Positions 19,294 to 29,451 of a DNA stretch of 64,000 bases are shown here, in pieces. How positions within the stretch are numbered: position 1 is the stretch's first letter; each line of letters starts with the position of its first letter. This stretch comes from Nannocystis bainbridge (GTDB lineage: Bacteria; Myxococcota_A; Polyangia; Nannocystales; Nannocystaceae). The translations under genes were made by a program, and so were the position numbers. The stretch lies in contig NZ_JAQNDL010000001.1 of assembly GCF_028368995.1 (NCBI RefSeq), positions 4,366,001 to 4,430,000 on the forward strand, given 5' to 3'. The notes under the pieces were generated by a model that saw nothing but the letters and a program-made list of their open reading frames with translations, was not told where the DNA came from and ran no database searches.

Positions 19294-20354
19294 GGCGAGG
19301 CCGCTGGCGATGGCGCCGAGCGACCGCCATGCTCTGCGCCGCGGTGATGACCGCGTCTCCGGTCGTTCAGGCGCAGGAGCCGGCCGCACCGGCGGTGTCG
19401 GAGGAGCCGGCCGCGGAGGGGCCCGAGAGCGCGGACGCACCGGATGCACCGCCCGAGGCGCCGGCCCCGGCGGTCGATCAGGCGGCCGCGCTGGCGTACT
19501 TCCGCGAGGGCAAGCAGCACTACAGCGAGCGCCGCTACGCCGAGGCGGCGCAGGCGTTCGCGCGCTCGCTCGAGGCGGCGTGGTCGATCAACGCGCTCTA
19601 CAACAAGGCACTGTCGCTCGATCGCGCGAGTGACCTGATCGGGGCGCTGCAGGCGTACCTCGACTACCTCCAGCACGCCGAGGCGAAGGACGAGCACCGC
19701 GTGCCCGCGCTCGAACGCAGCGAACAGCTGCGGCAGCGGCTCGGCGAGGTGTTGCTGCAGATCGACAGCCCCGAGGCGATCCGGGAGATCCGGATCAACG
19801 GCGATGCGGTCGACAAGGGCGCCTTCCCGTGGCTCACGCTCCCCGGTTCGCTCGACGTCGAGTTCGTCGGCGAGGCGCCCGGGCAGCGCAAGCACATCCG
19901 CGCCGACGTGCGCGCCGGTGGGTCGGTGACGATCGTGTTCCCCGGGTTCGTGCGGCCCGAGGTGCGGCCGGCGGACTCGCCGAGGCTGCCGCGGTTCGCA
20001 CCGGCGGAGGAGTCGCGGCGCGTCAAGGGGCTGCGCGCGGGCTTTTGGACCACGACGTCGCTCGCGCTCGCGGGCGGCGTGACGGTGGCGATCCTCGGGT
20101 CGCGCGTGCTCCTGGCCCGCGAACGCGCCCGCGCCGGCTGCGACGGCCTGTGCGAGGAGGGCGAGAAGCCGGGGCTGTATCGCACGTTCTACACGCTCCA
20201 GGACACGACCAACGTGGCGATCGTGGTGACGGCGGCGGTCGGGGTGGCCGCGCTGGCGCTGGGCATCGCCCTGCGCCGCGAGCGTGCGCGCCGGCCGGTG
20301 GCGACGCGGGCCGGTCTGCGCTGGCTCGGCTCGGCCGTCGAGCTCACGTTCTGA
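19290..20354 (+). CDS. Exported TPR protein with C-terminal membrane segments
   Basis: The 354-residue product starts in a four-base ATGA overlap with the kinase gene. A signal peptide (to about VVQAQ, residue 30) is followed by an Ala/Pro/Glu-rich linker. Two TPR-like helix pairs lie at about 65-130 (ALAYFREGKQHYSERRYAEA). A PEGA-like beta domain (PEAIREIRINGDAVDKGAFP) follows, then two hydrophobic segments at about 255-275 and 305-325. Kinase plus periplasmic TPR/PEGA pairs are frequent in myxobacteria; it may be the kinase's sensory partner. The last part is inference. Confidence 0.8.
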   Translation: MRRGRWRWRRATAMLCAAVMTASPVVQAQEPAAPAVSEEPAAEGPESADAPDAPPEAPAPAVDQAAALAYFREGKQHYSERRYAEAAQAFARSLEAAWSINALYNKALSLDRASDLIGALQAYLDYLQHAEAKDEHRVPALERSEQLRQRLGEVLLQIDSPEAIREIRINGDAVDKGAFPWLTLPGSLDVEFVGEAPGQRKHIRADVRAGGSVTIVFPGFVRPEVRPADSPRLPRFAPAEESRRVKGLRAGFWTTTSLALAGGVTVAILGSRVLLARERARAGCDGLCEEGEKPGLYRTFYTLQDTTNVAIVVTAAVGVAALALGIALRRERARRPVATRAGLRWLGSAVELTF

Positions 20355-20383
20355 GGCGCTTGCACCGGCGCGTCCGGGCTGCC

Positions 20384-21634
20384 ATGACTCACCCCATGCA
20401 AGAGCGCCGGTGGCCGACCTATGCCCTCCGCGACCTCGTCCTCGACGAAGCGGTGCCCGACGAGCGCGGCTCGCTGCGCGTGCGTGACAGCGCCGGTCGG
20501 GTCTACCTCGACGCGGTGAACGGCGTCGGCTGTGCGCCGCTCGGCCACGCGCACCCGCGGTGGGTCGAGGCCCTGACGGCGCAGATGCAGCGCCTGAGCG
20601 CCGCCGCCAACTCGTTCAGCACCGCGCCGCAGCAGCGCTTCGCCGCCGAGATCGCCGCGCGGGTGCCGGTCGTCGACGCGCGGGCGTTCATCGCCACCAC
20701 CGGCACCGAGACCACCGAGGCGGCCCTGAAGCTCGCGCTGCGGGCGACCGGGCGCAACACGATCGTCGCGTTCGAGCGGGCCTTCCACGGCCGCTCGCTC
20801 GGGGCGCTGGCGTGCACGGCCAACACCGCCTACCGCCACCCGTACGTGCGCTGCCTCGGCGAGAGCGAGCCCGCCGAGCCGTTCGCCACCGCGCGAGTGC
20901 TGCGCCTGCCGTTCGGCGACCTCGAAGCGCTGCGCCGGACCTTCGCCGAGCACGGGGCCGCGATCGCGGCGGTCTTCATCGAGACGATCCAGGGCGAGGC
21001 GGGCGTGTATCCGGCCACGCGCGAGTTCCTGGTCGGGCTGCACCAGCTGTGCCGCGAGCACGGCGCGCTGGTCGGCGCCGACGAGGTGCAGTGCGGCTTC
21101 GGGCGCACCGGTTCGTGGTCGGCCTGGTCGCACATCGTCGGCGACGATCCGTCGCTCGCGCCCGACCTGATGTGGATCGCCAAGGCGCTCGGCGGCGGGT
21201 TCCCGATCGGCGTGTGCCTCGCGCGCGGCGACCTGGCGCAGGCGATGGGCAAGGGCACCCACGGCACGACCTTCGGCGGCAACCCGCTGGCGTGCGCCGC
21301 GGCGCTCGCCAGCATCGACATCCTCGAGCGCGACGGCCTGCTCGCCGCCGCCGGGGCCCAGCTGCCGACGCTGCAGGCGATCGCCCGCGAAGAGCCGTGC
21401 GCGCGGGTGAGCGAGATCCGCGGCCACGGGGCGCTGATCGGCGTGCAGGTCGGAAAGCCCGGCGAGCAGATCGCCACCGCCGTCGGCGACCGCATGATGC
21501 GCGACCACGGCATCCTCGTCACCGTCTGCGGCGGCCACACGATCCGCCTGCTGCTGCCCTACCGCGCCGGCGCCGAGGAGCTGCGAGAGGTGTGGCGCGC
21601 GATCAGCCGCTCGCTGGAGTCCGAAGCAACATGA
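20384..21634 (+). CDS. argD: Class III aminotransferase, acetylornithine aminotransferase-like
   Basis: From the ATG at 20384 the protein has 416 residues (an ATG at 20396 is also possible). PLP-site features are present: TTGTETTEAALKLAL, FERAFHGRSLGAL, FIETIQGEAGVYPA, GADEVQCGFGRTG, and the Schiff-base Lys267 in LMWIAKALGGGFPIG. The family includes acetylornithine, succinyldiaminopimelate and ornithine aminotransferases; ArgD is most likely by length and motif form, but the substrate is not proved. It follows the kinase operon by 29 bases and overlaps the next gene by four. Confidence 0.85.
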   Translation: MTHPMQERRWPTYALRDLVLDEAVPDERGSLRVRDSAGRVYLDAVNGVGCAPLGHAHPRWVEALTAQMQRLSAAANSFSTAPQQRFAAEIAARVPVVDARAFIATTGTETTEAALKLALRATGRNTIVAFERAFHGRSLGALACTANTAYRHPYVRCLGESEPAEPFATARVLRLPFGDLEALRRTFAEHGAAIAAVFIETIQGEAGVYPATREFLVGLHQLCREHGALVGADEVQCGFGRTGSWSAWSHIVGDDPSLAPDLMWIAKALGGGFPIGVCLARGDLAQAMGKGTHGTTFGGNPLACAAALASIDILERDGLLAAAGAQLPTLQAIAREEPCARVSEIRGHGALIGVQVGKPGEQIATAVGDRMMRDHGILVTVCGGHTIRLLLPYRAGAEELREVWRAISRSLESEAT

Positions 21635-21675
21635 CCTTCAAGCAATGTCCTAAGCAACATGTCCTGATGGCCATA
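21630..21675. repeat. Three-unit palindromic repeat at a gene junction
   Basis: Anchors at 21630, 21644, 21658 and 21672 (CATG, AATG, CATG, CATA) keep the 14-bp phase. The block contains the argD stop and the start codon and first codons of the TlpA-like gene. Confidence 0.85.
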
Positions 21676-22398
21676 TCGCTGCTCGCGCCGCTCGAGCTCG
21701 GGTGCAAGCGCGAGGCCAGCGAGGCGCCCGAGTCGACGGCGGTGGCGGAGCCCGAGGCGCCCGTGCAGCAGCCGGTCGAGGCGCCCGCGAGCGAGCCGGT
21801 CGAGGCGCCCGCGCGCGACACGGCGCCCGCCGACAAGCCGCCGGGCGACGTGGTGGCCGCGAACGTGCCGACCGCCGAGCCCGCGGGCGAGGTCAAGCCG
21901 GCGACCGCGAGCGCCCTGCCTGCGGCGCTGCACACCAAGGTCGACGACTCGTGCGGGCGCGACGCCGGTGTCGGCACGAGCGCGCTGCCGTTCGCGCTCA
22001 AGACCGCCGAGGGCAAGGACATCAGCATGGCGAGCCTGCGCGGCAAGGTCGTGCTGCTCAACTTCTGGGGCACGTGGTGTAAGCCGTGCCTCAAGGAGCT
22101 GCCGGAGTTCGACCGGCTGATCCGTCACTACAAGAAGCAGGGCGCGGTGCTGGTCGCCGTGGCCACCGACACCGAGCCGGAGAAGGTGCTCGAGTTCGCC
22201 AAGGAGCGGAGGATCTCCGCCAAGCTGGTGCTCGGCGGCGAGGACCTGGCCAAGCAGTATGACAGCCCCAACTTCCCGTTCTCGTTCGTGGTCGACGAGA
22301 AGGGCACGATCCGCGGCTCGTACCGCAGCTACAAGCCGGAGTGCATCGGGCGGATCGAGCAAGACATCCGCACGAGCCTCGAGCAGAAGAAGCGCTAG
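21631..22398 (+). CDS. TlpA-like thioredoxin-fold lipoprotein
   Basis: The 255-residue product begins in a four-base overlap with argD. Its first 12 residues (MTFKQCPKQHVL) are encoded by the repeat block, and an internal ATG at 21667 could be the ancestral start. The leader ends LLAPLELGC, a lipobox with Cys25. Residues 26-105 are an Ala/Pro/Glu linker. A redoxin domain follows with the active-site motif FWGTWCKPCLKELPEF and the cis-Pro-like NFPFSFVVDEKG. It probably reduces periplasmic disulfides or supports cytochrome c maturation. A terminator hairpin lies just after it. Confidence 0.88.
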   Translation: MTFKQCPKQHVLMAISLLAPLELGCKREASEAPESTAVAEPEAPVQQPVEAPASEPVEAPARDTAPADKPPGDVVAANVPTAEPAGEVKPATASALPAALHTKVDDSCGRDAGVGTSALPFALKTAEGKDISMASLRGKVVLLNFWGTWCKPCLKELPEFDRLIRHYKKQGAVLVAVATDTEPEKVLEFAKERRISAKLVLGGEDLAKQYDSPNFPFSFVVDEKGTIRGSYRSYKPECIGRIEQDIRTSLEQKKR

Positions 22399-22415
22399 CG
22401 ATCGACGTGGAGGCC

Positions 22416-22441
22416 GGCGCTCTCGTCGAACCGAGAGCGCC
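22416..22441. terminator. Bidirectional terminator
   Basis: A perfect 10-bp stem (GGCGCTCTCG / CGAGAGCGCC) with a six-base loop separates the convergent TlpA-like and FHA genes. Confidence 0.75.
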
Positions 22442-22483
22442 TTCCTGCTGCCTGATGCGCCGAACCTGTCTTCGCCGCTCGGC

Positions 22484-23425
22484 TCACGAGAACTCGACGA
22501 CTCGCTTCTTCCGCAGCTCGACGACCAGCTTGGTGAGGGCCAGGTCGTCCTGCGGGTACGCGTCGAGGATGTACGACCAGGTCCGGCCCTCGGCGAGGTC
22601 TTGCACGACGTCGAGCTGCTCGCGCGGCAGCGTGTGCCAGCGGACGGGCGACGGCTGGATCAGCGCCACCTCGGCGCCGTACGTCGGCACGGGTGTCTTT
22701 TCGGCCAGGTGGAGGATCTCGTCCTGCTGGCGGGCCGACTCCATCAGGATGTGCTCGATCGCCGAGCGGATCTCCTGCGCCGGTGCGTGCTCCGGGGCCG
22801 CGTTCTCGAGCGCGAACGTCCCGCGCTTCCACGCCAGCATCCGCATCAGCGCCTTCTCGGGCAGCAGCGCCGCGGCGCTCTTGTCGATCGTCGCCGAGAA
22901 CGCGTGGCCGTCGCGCAGGTGCACCCGACCGGTCTGGACGGTGTCGAGGTTGCGCACGTTGAGGGTCCCGGTCTTGCGGCTGGCCGCCAGCCACTGCAGC
23001 ACGTCGACCAGCGGGATCTCCTCGATGCTCCCCGTCATCGAGCGGTTGGAGAAGTCGACCGTCGTCGGCGTGCGGTGCTTCTTCTCGCCGGCGCGCGGGG
23101 CGGCGCCGACCTGGCTCGGCTTGGCGACCACCACGCTCATGAGGCTGCCGCCGATGGAGATGCGGTCGCCGGCGCGGAGGCAGTGGCGCTGGACGGCGCC
23201 GCCGTTGACGTGCACCCCGTTGCGCGAGCCGAGATCGCGGACCCACACGCGCTGGCGTTCGGCGAAGAAGCGGGCGTGCTTGCGGCTCACGGCGTCGTCG
23301 GCGAGCACGAGGTCCGATTCGCTGCTGCGGCCGACGATGTAGTGGTCCTTGTCGGCGTCCAGGGGAAACTCTTCGCCCTTGTACTTGCCCGTCAGGAACT
23401 TGAGGACGTGAATTTCCGCACTCAT
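22484..23425 (-). CDS. FHA domain plus DUF4388 protein
   Basis: The start at 23425 gives 313 residues; the six preceding in-frame codons are optional. The N-terminal FHA domain (about 1-105) has the phosphothreonine-binding features YIVGRSSESDLVL, VSRKHARF and GSRNGVHVNG. Residues about 130-305 match DUF4388 (IEEIPLVDVLQWLAASRKTG, VHLRDGHAFSATI, ILMESARQQDE). It should bind Thr-phosphorylated partners, plausibly substrates of Ser/Thr kinases such as the one 4 kb away. It is monocistronic and divergent from a lipoprotein gene. Confidence 0.92.
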   Translation of the reverse strand: MSAEIHVLKFLTGKYKGEEFPLDADKDHYIVGRSSESDLVLADDAVSRKHARFFAERQRVWVRDLGSRNGVHVNGGAVQRHCLRAGDRISIGGSLMSVVVAKPSQVGAAPRAGEKKHRTPTTVDFSNRSMTGSIEEIPLVDVLQWLAASRKTGTLNVRNLDTVQTGRVHLRDGHAFSATIDKSAAALLPEKALMRMLAWKRGTFALENAAPEHAPAQEIRSAIEHILMESARQQDEILHLAEKTPVPTYGAEVALIQPSPVRWHTLPREQLDVVQDLAEGRTWSYILDAYPQDDLALTKLVVELRKKRVVEFS

Positions 23426-23678
23426 GAGCGCACCCTCGAGCATAGGTTTGGAGCCACACCCGCGTCAACGCTGTGCGGTGGCGGATGAGGGAGATCAGGA
23501 CGCGGGGTCGGGGCGCAAAACCCGTGACGGCGCACACGGGTGGGCGCTCCCGCGATCGTGCTGCGCGGCGCTGCTCGGCCGCAGCGGCGTCGCCAGCGCC
23601 CATGCGTGGCCGCGCCTACCAATAAACGCTAGGCTTTGGCGTCAACCCTCAGCCTCTTCACGAGGTGGAGTCACGGTC

Positions 23679-25289
23679 ATGAACAAGCGTCCCTGGATCG
23701 GCCCCGTGAGCGCACTGGCGCTCGTGCTTTCGTTCGCTGGCGGTTGCACGCGGAGCGTGGGGGCTGGGGTGGTCCATCCCGACGAGATCCCGCGGACCGT
23801 GGCGGCCGCGCCGGCGGCCTACGAGACGGTTTACGTGCAGAGCCAGGCGTACGCCACCCCGACCGGGGCGCCGCAGGCCAACGGTTACGCGATTCCGGGC
23901 GAGGCGCCGGTCGACCCCGAGGCGCAGACCCAGGCCAACATCGCCAACCCGCCGGGCCTGGTCGGCACCGAGACGCTGAGCGACGGGCAGCAGGTCCAGG
24001 TCGTGACGTACGTGCACACGTACCCCGAGGCGATCGAGACCTACCCGCGGGTGTGGTGGTCCGATCGTTGGTACTACAACATCAACGGCAACTTCGTTTA
24101 CTACAGCCCGTACTACAGCAACTGGGTGTACTACTGGGGCCCGCCGTCGCCGCTGGTGTACGCGTGGAACTACTACTACCCGTGGGTCCCGTACTCGTAC
24201 GGCTGGGGCTTCTACGGCAACGGCTGGTACTGGGGCGGGCCGGGCTACTGGGGCTACCACGCGTGGGGCCGGCCGCCGTCGTACTACTACAACTACTACC
24301 CGCACGACCCGGGCTCGGTGCGGCACACGACGCCGAGCACCGGCGGGCCGACGGGCGGCACGCGGCACTCGATGAACGCGTCGCAGGGCGGGCCGACGGG
24401 CAACCAGGGCTTCGGCGACAAGCTCGGCCGTCCGAACGGCAACAACGGCGGCATGGCCCCGGGGGCAGGTCGACCGACCGATCTCTCGGCCGGTCCGCAG
24501 GCCGGCGGCATGGGTGCGGGCGCCAGCGGGCCGCGCGGGCTGGCTGCGGCGCCCGAGGGCGGTCGCGGCGGCCTCGGCCCGGGCGGTCAGGCGGGGGGTC
24601 CCGCCAACCTCGCGGCTCCGAACACGCGCCCGAGTCAGCTGCCCCAAGGGCCAGGTTCGTGGACCGCCAGCGGCACGCGCACGGTCACCGGCTCGAGCGC
24701 GAGCTACCCGAACATGCCGATGTCGAGCGGGGCTCGCCCCGGCGGCGAGGCTGGCGGACGCGGCTACGCGGCTCCGGGGGCCGGCGGTCTTTCGGCCGGC
24801 GGCTCCAAGGCCACCGGCGGCATGAACGCGACCTACCGCCCGACCTACGCGCCTCCGGGCACGAGCGGCGGCGGCGAGCGCGGGACGATGGCGGCCGGCG
24901 CGGCGCGGCCGAGCAGCGGCGGCGGGTTCGCGTCGTCGCAAGCGACCTACGTGCCTGCCACCTCCGGCTCACGCGGCGGGCCGCGCAGCGCGACGAGCTC
25001 GTTCGGTGACAGCGGCGGCGGTTGGGGCGGCGCGCGCGGGACGGGCTCGACCTTCAGCGGCGGCAGCCGTGGCGGGTTCAGCGGCGGCTCGAGCGGCGGG
25101 TTCAACGGCGGCGGCGGCAGCGGCTTCGGCGGCAGTCGCGGCGGCTTCAGCAGCGGCGGCGGTGGCGGCGGCGGCTTCAGCGGCGGAGGCGGCGGCGGCG
25201 GCGGTGGCTTCAGCGGCGGAGGCGGCGGAGGCGGCGGCGGCCGTGGTGGCGGCGGAGGCTTCAGCGGCGGCGGCGGTCGCGGCCGCTGA
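23679..25289 (+). CDS. Tyr/Trp-rich, Gly-rich lipoprotein
   Basis: The ATG at 23679 gives 536 residues. The leader ends SFAGGC, a lipobox with Cys23. Residues about 115-215 are extremely rich in Tyr, Trp and Pro (WVYYWGPPSPLVYAWN, YYYNYYPHDPG). Residues 215-450 are Gly/Ala/Pro/Ser low complexity, and the last 80 are almost only Gly with Ser, Phe and Arg, like loricrin or RNA-binding RGG tails. No enzyme motif is present. A surface or matrix structural role is a guess. A palindromic repeat lies in frame at 24638-24655. Confidence 0.8.
   Translation: MNKRPWIGPVSALALVLSFAGGCTRSVGAGVVHPDEIPRTVAAAPAAYETVYVQSQAYATPTGAPQANGYAIPGEAPVDPEAQTQANIANPPGLVGTETLSDGQQVQVVTYVHTYPEAIETYPRVWWSDRWYYNINGNFVYYSPYYSNWVYYWGPPSPLVYAWNYYYPWVPYSYGWGFYGNGWYWGGPGYWGYHAWGRPPSYYYNYYPHDPGSVRHTTPSTGGPTGGTRHSMNASQGGPTGNQGFGDKLGRPNGNNGGMAPGAGRPTDLSAGPQAGGMGAGASGPRGLAAAPEGGRGGLGPGGQAGGPANLAAPNTRPSQLPQGPGSWTASGTRTVTGSSASYPNMPMSSGARPGGEAGGRGYAAPGAGGLSAGGSKATGGMNATYRPTYAPPGTSGGGERGTMAAGAARPSSGGGFASSQATYVPATSGSRGGPRSATSSFGDSGGGWGGARGTGSTFSGGSRGGFSGGSSGGFNGGGGSGFGGSRGGFSSGGGGGGGFSGGGGGGGGGFSGGGGGGGGGRGGGGGFSGGGGRGR
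24638..24655. repeat. Palindromic repeat inside the Gly-rich lipoprotein gene
   Basis: GCTGCCC-CAAG-GGCCAGG, a divergent unit that keeps pairing by matched arm changes. Confidence 0.6.
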
Positions 25290-25319
25290 TCGTCGACCCT
25301 CGACCGGACGATGCCACGA

Positions 25320-25346
25320 AGACCCGCTCTCCCCGAGGGCGGGTCT
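25320..25346 (+). terminator. Probable terminator
   Basis: Arms AGACCCGC and GCGGGTCT enclose an 11-base loop 30 bases after the lipoprotein stop. The T-tract is weak. Confidence 0.55.
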
Positions 25347-25360
25347 CGTCGCGTCGGGGG

Positions 25361-25458
25361 CATGCCCCGGGCGAGATGTCCCAAGGGACATGTCGATCGC
25401 TAGACAAGAGCGGCCTGAGCAGTGCCAGGTCGGGCAATCAAATGTCCCAGGGGACAGG
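25361..25458. repeat. Palindromic repeats upstream of the glyoxalase II gene
   Basis: Anchors at 25361, 25375 and 25389 give CATGCCC-CGGG-CGAGATG and GATGTCC-CAAG-GGACATG. A separate unit, AATGTCC-CAGG-GGACAGG, lies at 25441-25458, about 40 bases before the GTG start. Confidence 0.85.
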
Positions 25459-25498
25459 TCGGCTTGAGCGCGCGGGTCGGCTTTGTTAAACCTTTAGA

Positions 25499-26242
25499 GT
25501 GCTGATCATCGAGCCCGTCCCGTGTCTGCGCGACAACTACGCGTACCTGCTGCGCGATGCCGACTCGAGCGACGTCTGGCTGGTCGATCCATCGGAGGCC
25601 GGGCCGCCGGCGCGGGCGATCGCGGCGGCGGGCGGGCGGCTGAGGGGGATCCTCGCAACCCATCACCATCACGATCACGTCGGTGGCATCGACGAGCTCG
25701 TGGGCGACGACGCTGACGTGTGGGTCGCCGGGCACGCCAGTGATCGCGGACGGATCCCCCGTCAGACCGTGTTCGCCGACGCGGCGATCGATGCATGGCT
25801 GGACAGCGGCCTCGTGCTCGCGGGGCGGCGCTTGCTGGGGCTGCACATCCCCGGGCACACCAGCGGCGCGATCGCCTGGCGGCTGGTCGGCGAGGGTGGC
25901 GAGCCCGACGACGTGTTCACCGGCGACACCCTGTTCGCGGCCGGTTGTGGTCGCCTGTTCGAAGGGACACCCGCGCAGATGCACCGGAGCCTGCAGCAGC
26001 TGACTTCGCTGGGCGGCTCGACGCGGCTGTGGTTCGGCCACGAGTACACGGCGGGCAACTTGCGCTTCGCGGCGGTGGTCGAGCCCGACAACCGGGCGAT
26101 CGCCGAGCGAGCGGCGGCGCTGCCGAGCCGCACCACGCCGACCACCGAGGCCGACGAGCGGGCGACCAACCCGTTCGTCCGCGCGAGCTCGGTCGAGGAG
26201 CTGGCGGCGCGTCGCAAAGCGAAGGACGAGTTCCGCGGCTGA
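25499..26242 (+). CDS. gloB: Hydroxyacylglutathione hydrolase (glyoxalase II)
   Basis: A GTG start gives 247 residues, the normal length. The metallo-beta-lactamase motif is THHHHDHVGG near residues 60-69. Further metal ligands are in HIPGHTSGAIAW and FTGDTLFAAGCGRLFEGTP, and WFGHEYTAGNLRFA is typical of the glutathione-thioester hydrolases. It hydrolyses S-lactoylglutathione in methylglyoxal detoxification. The expected C-terminal glutathione-binding basic stretch is present (RRKAKDEFRG). Confidence 0.93.
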   Translation: MLIIEPVPCLRDNYAYLLRDADSSDVWLVDPSEAGPPARAIAAAGGRLRGILATHHHHDHVGGIDELVGDDADVWVAGHASDRGRIPRQTVFADAAIDAWLDSGLVLAGRRLLGLHIPGHTSGAIAWRLVGEGGEPDDVFTGDTLFAAGCGRLFEGTPAQMHRSLQQLTSLGGSTRLWFGHEYTAGNLRFAAVVEPDNRAIAERAAALPSRTTPTTEADERATNPFVRASSVEELAARRKAKDEFRG

Positions 26243-26395
26243 GCCTGCGGGTCGCTCGCTCACGCTGCGGTGCGAGGCTGACTGCGGCTGAGCCTGTCGG
26301 CGAATCGGGATCTGCTCACCGTACGCCGCGGCTTTGTCGCCGGCTCAGGGAGCACTCGGCGGCGGGCGGGTCACGTCATCTCGCAGCGAACCAAT

Positions 26396-26481
<86 letters not shown>

Positions 26482-26507
26482 ATAAGTACCGGTTGTTGAG
26501 GCCGGTG

Positions 26508-26592
26508 CGGAGAGGGAGGGATTCGAACCCTCGGTGGGTTGCCCCACACAAGATTTCCAATCTTGCACCTTAGACCACTCGGACACCTCTCC
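26508..26592 (-). tRNA. tRNA-Ser (anticodon GGA)
   Basis: The minus strand folds as a class II tRNA. The acceptor GGAGAGG pairs with CCTCTCC, with a G discriminator. The anticodon stem CAAGA/TCTTG holds the loop TTGGAAA. There is a long variable arm, and GGTTCGAATCC forms the T-arm. CCA is not encoded. It reads UCC/UCU codons. Confidence 0.97.
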
Positions 26593-26639
26593 GGGTGTTC
26601 TGGTTTGCTGTGTGGGGCTTCTTCTCGGAGGAAAACTTG

Positions 26640-26724
26640 CGGAGAGGGTGGGATTCGAACCCACGGTGACTTTCGCCACACCAGATTTCGAGTCTGGCAC
26701 CTTCGACCACTCGGACACCTCTCC
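26640..26724 (-). tRNA. tRNA-Ser (anticodon CGA)
   Basis: The same fold as its neighbour 47 bases away: anticodon stem CCAGA/TCTGG with loop CTCGAAA, long variable arm, G discriminator and no encoded CCA. It reads UCG. Confidence 0.97.
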
Positions 26725-26885
26725 AGGTGGCGGGGCGCGGACATTACCAGAATTTTTAAAGAGGTCCAGCCCTTGGGCGCGGCGAGCGGGGCGCTTCGGC
26801 GGGGTCCGGGTGAGACGGTGCGTGAGGAACGGCGCATGTCCGGGGGCGGCGCCTGGGCGAGGAGCACGCACACTCCAGATCGGCC

Positions 26886-28928
<2,043 letters not shown>

Positions 28929-28942
28929 ACTCGGGCGGCGCG

Positions 28943-29224
28943 ATGCCCTACGTCGAGTACGCCTGCGAAGGCCGCCTGCTGTTCCGCACCGAGACCACCG
29001 AGGACGTGCAGTTCGTCCCGCGGATCCACGAGGTCGTCGTCATCGACGACGTGCCGTACCAGGTCGTCGACGTCGAGTACTGGGCCCGCCGGCTCGGCTC
29101 GACCGACCGCCGCCTGGTCTGCCCCACCGTCTACGTCGTGCCGATCGCCGGCGTCGAGTGGGAGCAGCGGCTCGAGCGCCGGGTCCCGCGCAACAAGGAC
29201 GGCAAGCCGCCCACGCGCTACTGA
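28943..29224 (+). CDS. Hypothetical protein, 93 residues
   Basis: The ATG at 28943 lies 14 bases after the YyaL-type stop. The product begins MPYVEYACEGRLLFRTETTE and is rich in beta-forming stretches (HEVVVIDDVPYQVVDVEYWA, CPTVYVVPIAG), suggesting a small all-beta or barrel domain. There is no signal or membrane segment. I do not recognise a family. Its stop codon lies inside the first unit of a repeat array. Composition and placement fit a real gene in the same operon. Confidence 0.65.
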   Translation: MPYVEYACEGRLLFRTETTEDVQFVPRIHEVVVIDDVPYQVVDVEYWARRLGSTDRRLVCPTVYVVPIAGVEWEQRLERRVPRNKDGKPPTRY

Positions 29225-29307
29225 CCTTTCGGGCATGTTTAAAGGGACATGTGCCGACGGGCATGCCCCGAAGAGCATGCCCGTGAGCACATGTCCCGAA
29301 GGACCAG
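29220..29307. repeat. Six-unit palindromic repeat array
   Basis: Anchors at 29220, 29234, 29248, 29262, 29276, 29290 and 29304 follow a strict 14-bp period. Spacers are TTTC, AAAG, CGAC, CGAA, GTGA and CGAA, and arms vary as TCC, TTT, TGC and CCC with matching partners. The array runs from the stop of the 93-residue protein gene to 13 bases before the tRNA-Ser(TGA) gene. Confidence 0.93.
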
Positions 29308-29319
29308 AGATCGAACTAG

Positions 29320-29406
29320 CGGAGGAGGAGGGATTCGAACCCTCGGTGCCCTTGCGGACACGGCGGATTTCAAGTCCGCTGCCTTAGACCGCTCGGCCAC
29401 TCCTCC
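29320..29406 (-). tRNA. tRNA-Ser (anticodon TGA)
   Basis: Class II fold on the minus strand. The acceptor GGAGGAG pairs with CTCCTCC. The anticodon stem GCGGA/TCCGC holds the loop CTTGAAA. There is a long variable arm, a G discriminator and no encoded CCA. It reads UCA and, by wobble, other UCN codons. Confidence 0.97.
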
Positions 29407-29451
29407 GGCGGGGCCGCGAGTATCGACAAGCCGGGCCCGCGCGTAAAGCCC

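Noticed and set aside
17341..19449. 702-codon minus-strand frame opposite the kinase gene
   Set aside because: Arg/His/Gln-rich antisense shadow of the kinase and TPR genes; no RBS or domain.
25050..25289. GGC-rich tract as a non-coding simple repeat
   Set aside because: It is in frame with the lipoprotein and ends at a proper stop followed by a hairpin, so it is best read as coding.
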